NCBI GenBank assembly: GCA_001023535.1 | Contig: CP011020.1 | Location: 4,291,734 to 4,355,733 of the forward strand | Source: Pseudomonas chlororaphis | GTDB taxonomy: Bacteria; Pseudomonadota; Gammaproteobacteria; Pseudomonadales; Pseudomonadaceae | Reading direction: 5' to 3' | DNA: 64,000 nt | Shown: positions 60,754 through 64,000 of the stretch, piece by piece | Numbering within the stretch: the stretch's first letter is position 1 | How the letters are laid out: each line of letters opens with the position of its first letter | The notes under the pieces: model-generated | Seen by the model: the letters and a program-made list of their open reading frames with translations, nothing else | Databases searched by the model: none | What the model was told of the DNA's origin: nothing | Translations under genes and position numbers: made by a program

Positions 60754-63700
60754 TCATGCCGCATCGAGCTGCCTGCCCAGCTCGCAGACCAGCAACGTCA
60801 TGGAGTCGGCGTTGCGCAGGATGACGTCGATGCGTTTTTTCGGCAGATGCGGGTCCAGGAAGGCATCACGGGCTTGATCCAGGCTCGCTGCCCCGGTCAT
60901 TTCCAGGATGGCCTTGACCGTATCCTGGTGGCGAGGAAAGAACTCCAGGCTCCTGAGTTCCTTGGCGGCGCTGTCCCATTCCCGGAACAGCTTGCTGCGT
61001 GGCGTGCTCAGCGAAAATCCGTGGTGCTGCAGTTCTTCCTGCTGGTTATAGGCCACCCGCCCCAGGTGCGTGCTCCTGGATATCAGGTCGAGGAAGGGCA
61101 GTGGCGCGTCCAGGTAGATGATGTCGAGCGTGTCGTACAGTTGATGGGAAATTTCGTGGATGAGTGTGGCCGCCTGGGCATGGGCGTCGACATTGAACGT
61201 CTGCGGGACGAGTGCTTTGTAGCCATCGAGCCCCGGGTCGAAGAACAACTGGGTGAGGTAGATCCGACCTTTCTCCTCAGGTTCGAGCACGAACGCCGTG
61301 GCGCCGTCGGCAGGGTCCTTGAGGCTGCCGATGACGATGCGCTGGCCGTTCTGCCATTCCCAGGCCGGGTTCGCCAGCGCCTGGCACAGCGGAGAGATCG
61401 CGGCGTGGACCTTCTTGATCAGCGCGACATCGACGGTGTAGACGCCAAAGAAGGCCTTGAAGAACGTGTCCAGCCGAGAGCCCGCAGACACCCCTTGCTC
61501 GATGCGATCAAGATTGTCGAGGGCGTTGGCGCAGTAGTACCGCGCCGTTTCCAGGGCCTGCACGATGACGGTGGCCTGGCGCGGATACTTGCGTCGGATC
61601 TTGTCCATGCCCCGGGCTTCGATGTTCAGGGTTTCGCCTGCCTTATGGTCGCTGTAGGCGTTGGCCAGGGTGGACATCACCTTGCCGTAGCGGATGGTTT
61701 GCCGTTGTGGGTCGATCAGCCACTTTCTGCGGTCGTGGGAAAGCGTGAGCAACGGGCCTTCGCCATTTTCATGGACCACCCGCCAGGTGCGGTTGGCCTT
61801 GGCCACTTCGAACACCTGGCCGGCCACGCTGGTGTAGAACCGGCCGGACGCCTGGGCTCGGTAAATGCCATCGGTGGCGCTCTGCTGGAGATCGGCGAGG
61901 CTCACACCCAAGGCCTGGAAGACCCGCAGGTTAGTGCGGGTTGGAGCCGTGGAGGCGATGTCCTGCCAGCGCGGCGGTGTCAGCACTCGGATATCCTGCG
62001 CCACGGGTTCTACGGGAGCGAGCAGGCCGAAGGTGTCGTCGCGGTTCATCCATCCCAATGACACCATCTCGGCGGCGCCGGCGATAAAATTGTGCAGCCC
62101 GGCTTTCCAATCGTGTTGCTGTAACGCTTCGGCCGAGGCCTTGAAGTCCTGGTAGCTTTCCCAGAGCGTCTCGATGAAGGCCAGTTTGCCCTGCAATTGC
62201 CGACCGATGAACTTGACCCTGGCGCTGAACAGATGCAGGACCGTCTCCCAATCGAACTGACGGTGCCGGTCGGTTTGCGTGTCGAGCATCTGAGACAACA
62301 GTTGCCGGTTGTCATTGAATAGGGTGTCGAGCAGGTTGGTCTGGATCGGGTTGGCGGCCAGGGTGATTTCCGACAGGTGCCCGACCGTGCTGGCGAACAG
62401 GTTTTTGAACGTGGCTTGCTGGTGCTCCGGCAGGCGGCGAAGCAGTAGGTCCTGGAGTGCCCCTGGGGTGTTGAAAGTGCTGACGACGCTGGCTTCGTCC
62501 TTGAATTCGGTAAAGCAGTGGCCCGTGTGATAGGGGGCATACAGAATCTGCGGTCCGGTGCCGTTGGCGCCTCGGCCGATCAGGTACAGGCCCAACGCCT
62601 TGACCGCCGTGGCGCCCGCGGTCTTGATCAGCTCCAACGGCCGAATCACGGCATCGGCGCCTTCCACGGCCTGGCGCGCCAGGCCGTCGGGGATGTCCAG
62701 CACCTGGCGGATCAGGTCGAAGGCGGTGGGCGAGAGGTGCTGTTGCAGGTGGCGCGCATGCGCGTGTTGCAGAAGTTGCCAAGGGACCTGCTGACGGAAC
62801 CTGCGCTTGCGGTCTTCGACACCCGCGCCGGTGTCCGACAAGTATTCCAGCACCTGGTTTTTGTAAGTGCCAGAGATGTCCAGCGACAACAGGATTTGCC
62901 GGATCGCGGTTTCGTTCAAGTTGTCCGGCAGCTTTTGTCCGGTGCTGGACGACACCTTGAATCCGGGCAGGGCAGTGATGTTGAGGTGGCTCAGGGCAAA
63001 CTCGGTCAGCGACCTGGCAGGCCCAGCCAGTGCCAGCTTTGGTGTGACCAGCAACGTGGCGGGGTCCAGTTTGTTATCGGCGAAGCGTGCGGTCAGCAGG
63101 GTCTTGAGCCGCGCGTTCACATAGACGGCCAGTGGCTCGACGCCGTCGAGGTAATCCTTGCCGTCGCTGACGCTGCCCTTGTATTGCTCCAGCAGATCGA
63201 TGTGCAGGCGTTGGTCTTCGAGGGCGGCGGTGCCGAGCCAGGCGGGTAGCGTCTGTTGCCAGCGGTCGGCCTCGGCGATTTGCGCTGCGCGCATCAGGTT
63301 GGTGGGCGCGCCTTTCCTGACCAGGGCGCGCAGACTGTCTACCAGCGCGGGGCCGGCCAGACGCCAGTCACCGGCCTTCAATTGCCTCAGGTAACCATGC
63401 TCGGCCTCGAAATAACCGATGAACGAATTCATCCGGTTCACCAGCACGTTGTCCTCGATCAGCTCGAACGACGCCAGGCGATAGAGGCCGTGAGGCTTGC
63501 GTTGCGCCGGCGGCAGGTTGGCGAGCAGGCCGAAGCGCCTTTGCGAGTCCAGCAGGTATCGGTTCAGTTGCTGCGTGGCCAATTCAACGGAGGAAAAGGC
63601 CCGAAAGCCATCGGCGGGTGACCAGAAAATCCCCAGGCCGGAGTAGGGCGTGTCCAGCCCGCCACGTTCGGTCAACAGAAAACAGTTGGGCAGGGGCAGG

Positions 63701-64000
63701 TAGACAGTCGAGCCGTCCAGGGTGCAGCTCAGTCGCAACGAATAGACGTCAGGCCGGAAACCCTTGACTCCCAGGCGCTGGGTGCGGTCCGGGTTTTCGG
63801 CGTCGAAGGCGAAGACGGTGCGGATGAGATCGTGCGCGGCGGGCGGTAGGGTGCCGTTGAGCTCCCGCAGTTCGGCCTCTGCGCGCACGCCTTGGGAGAA
63901 CACATGGGTCAGTTCGGGCAACAGCGCCCGAAGTTCGTCGTCCAGTGCCACATCGGTGGATTGCGGCAACTGGCTGAACAGGCCGTTGAAGGCCTGCTCG
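60754..64000 (-). CDS. Large dermonecrotic-toxin-domain protein with aspzincin-like protease motif, 3' part
   Basis: At least 1082 residues are in the window; the frame is open through the right edge, so the start is missing. It resembles the large Pseudomonas proteins with a dermonecrotic-toxin-like (DUF6543) domain, for example FRAFSSVELATQQLNRYLLD. Near the C-terminus, TLIHEISHQLYDTLDIIYLD (codons of HEISH at 61144-61158) combines HExxH with a close T-x-D-x-x-Y, as in lysine-specific aspzincin metallo-endopeptidases (M35). No signal peptide or secretion tag can be judged. It is probably an effector or polymorphic toxin; no immunity gene is recognised between it and fecR. Confidence 0.75.
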   Translation of the reverse strand, partial: EQAFNGLFSQLPQSTDVALDDELRALLPELTHVFSQGVRAEAELRELNGTLPPAAHDLIRTVFAFDAENPDRTQRLGVKGFRPDVYSLRLSCTLDGSTVYLPLPNCFLLTERGGLDTPYSGLGIFWSPADGFRAFSSVELATQQLNRYLLDSQRRFGLLANLPPAQRKPHGLYRLASFELIEDNVLVNRMNSFIGYFEAEHGYLRQLKAGDWRLAGPALVDSLRALVRKGAPTNLMRAAQIAEADRWQQTLPAWLGTAALEDQRLHIDLLEQYKGSVSDGKDYLDGVEPLAVYVNARLKTLLTARFADNKLDPATLLVTPKLALAGPARSLTEFALSHLNITALPGFKVSSSTGQKLPDNLNETAIRQILLSLDISGTYKNQVLEYLSDTGAGVEDRKRRFRQQVPWQLLQHAHARHLQQHLSPTAFDLIRQVLDIPDGLARQAVEGADAVIRPLELIKTAGATAVKALGLYLIGRGANGTGPQILYAPYHTGHCFTEFKDEASVVSTFNTPGALQDLLLRRLPEHQQATFKNLFASTVGHLSEITLAANPIQTNLLDTLFNDNRQLLSQMLDTQTDRHRQFDWETVLHLFSARVKFIGRQLQGKLAFIETLWESYQDFKASAEALQQHDWKAGLHNFIAGAAEMVSLGWMNRDDTFGLLAPVEPVAQDIRVLTPPRWQDIASTAPTRTNLRVFQALGVSLADLQQSATDGIYRAQASGRFYTSVAGQVFEVAKANRTWRVVHENGEGPLLTLSHDRRKWLIDPQRQTIRYGKVMSTLANAYSDHKAGETLNIEARGMDKIRRKYPRQATVIVQALETARYYCANALDNLDRIEQGVSAGSRLDTFFKAFFGVYTVDVALIKKVHAAISPLCQALANPAWEWQNGQRIVIGSLKDPADGATAFVLEPEEKGRIYLTQLFFDPGLDGYKALVPQTFNVDAHAQAATLIHEISHQLYDTLDIIYLDAPLPFLDLISRSTHLGRVAYNQQEELQHHGFSLSTPRSKLFREWDSAAKELRSLEFFPRHQDTVKAILEMTGAASLDQARDAFLDPHLPKKRIDVILRNADSMTLLVCELGRQLDAA

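Noticed and set aside
60580..62061. 493-codon plus frame opposite the toxin gene
   Set aside because: Antisense shadow of the gene carrying the HEISH motif; no supporting features.

Overview
The window comes from a fluorescent-group Pseudomonas chromosome. The evidence is the high-GC gene content, a MuxABC-OpmB type efflux operon, a PvdQ acylase paired with a small Fur-like regulator, the TreYZ/GlgA/GlgX trehalose-glycogen cluster, and many copies of the two palindromic REP families typical of this group. Core genes are intact and tightly packed.

Layout. Positions 1-8498 hold the end of a tripartite RND efflux operon (mdtA-mdtB-mdtC-opmB). Positions 8710-11106 carry a dienoyl-CoA isomerase-like crotonase, nudC and a TSUP permease. 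A tRNA-Cys/tRNA-Leu pair (11521-11876) follows. The tRNA-Leu is the left edge of a decayed prophage-like island running to about 21.9 kb. The island has an integrase stump, a PAPS-reductase-like gene broken by a 14-bp duplication and an indel, a DNA methyltransferase with an in-frame amber codon, several frameshifted small genes, an apparently intact ScoMcrA-like type IV restriction nuclease, an unknown zinc protein and about a dozen small phage-type ORFs. It has no structural, lysis or packaging genes. Four unrelated small ORFs in it share a 5' leader with a stem-loop placed just before the Shine-Dalgarno; this is the most unusual signal in the window.

Positions 21.9-39.1 kb are ordinary core and accessory genes: a NUDIX hydrolase, small conserved proteins, a polysaccharide deacetylase lipoprotein, a sensor histidine kinase, a band-7 protein, tRNA-Ser, a Bax-inhibitor-1 family protein, a secreted protein with one CxxCH motif, an Lrp regulator divergent from an EamA exporter, a GapN-type dehydrogenase, an autotransporter with a 20-residue repeat, an EEP nuclease/phosphatase and a PIG-L deacetylase. 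Positions 39.3-50.3 kb are the glgA-treZ-malQ-treY-DUF2934 run plus glgX, which together build, debranch, recycle and convert alpha-glucan to trehalose.

Positions 51-64 kb carry a hydrolase/2-hydroxyacid dehydrogenase pair, a DUF411 protein, a chemoreceptor, a PA2384-like regulator divergent from pvdQ (with a candidate PvdS box between them), an orphan FecR and the 3' part of a very large toxin-like protein with an HExxH metalloprotease motif. REP palindromes sit in many intergenic gaps, one of them inside the efflux operon. Two tandem REP arrays at unrelated loci have almost the same 134-bp period.
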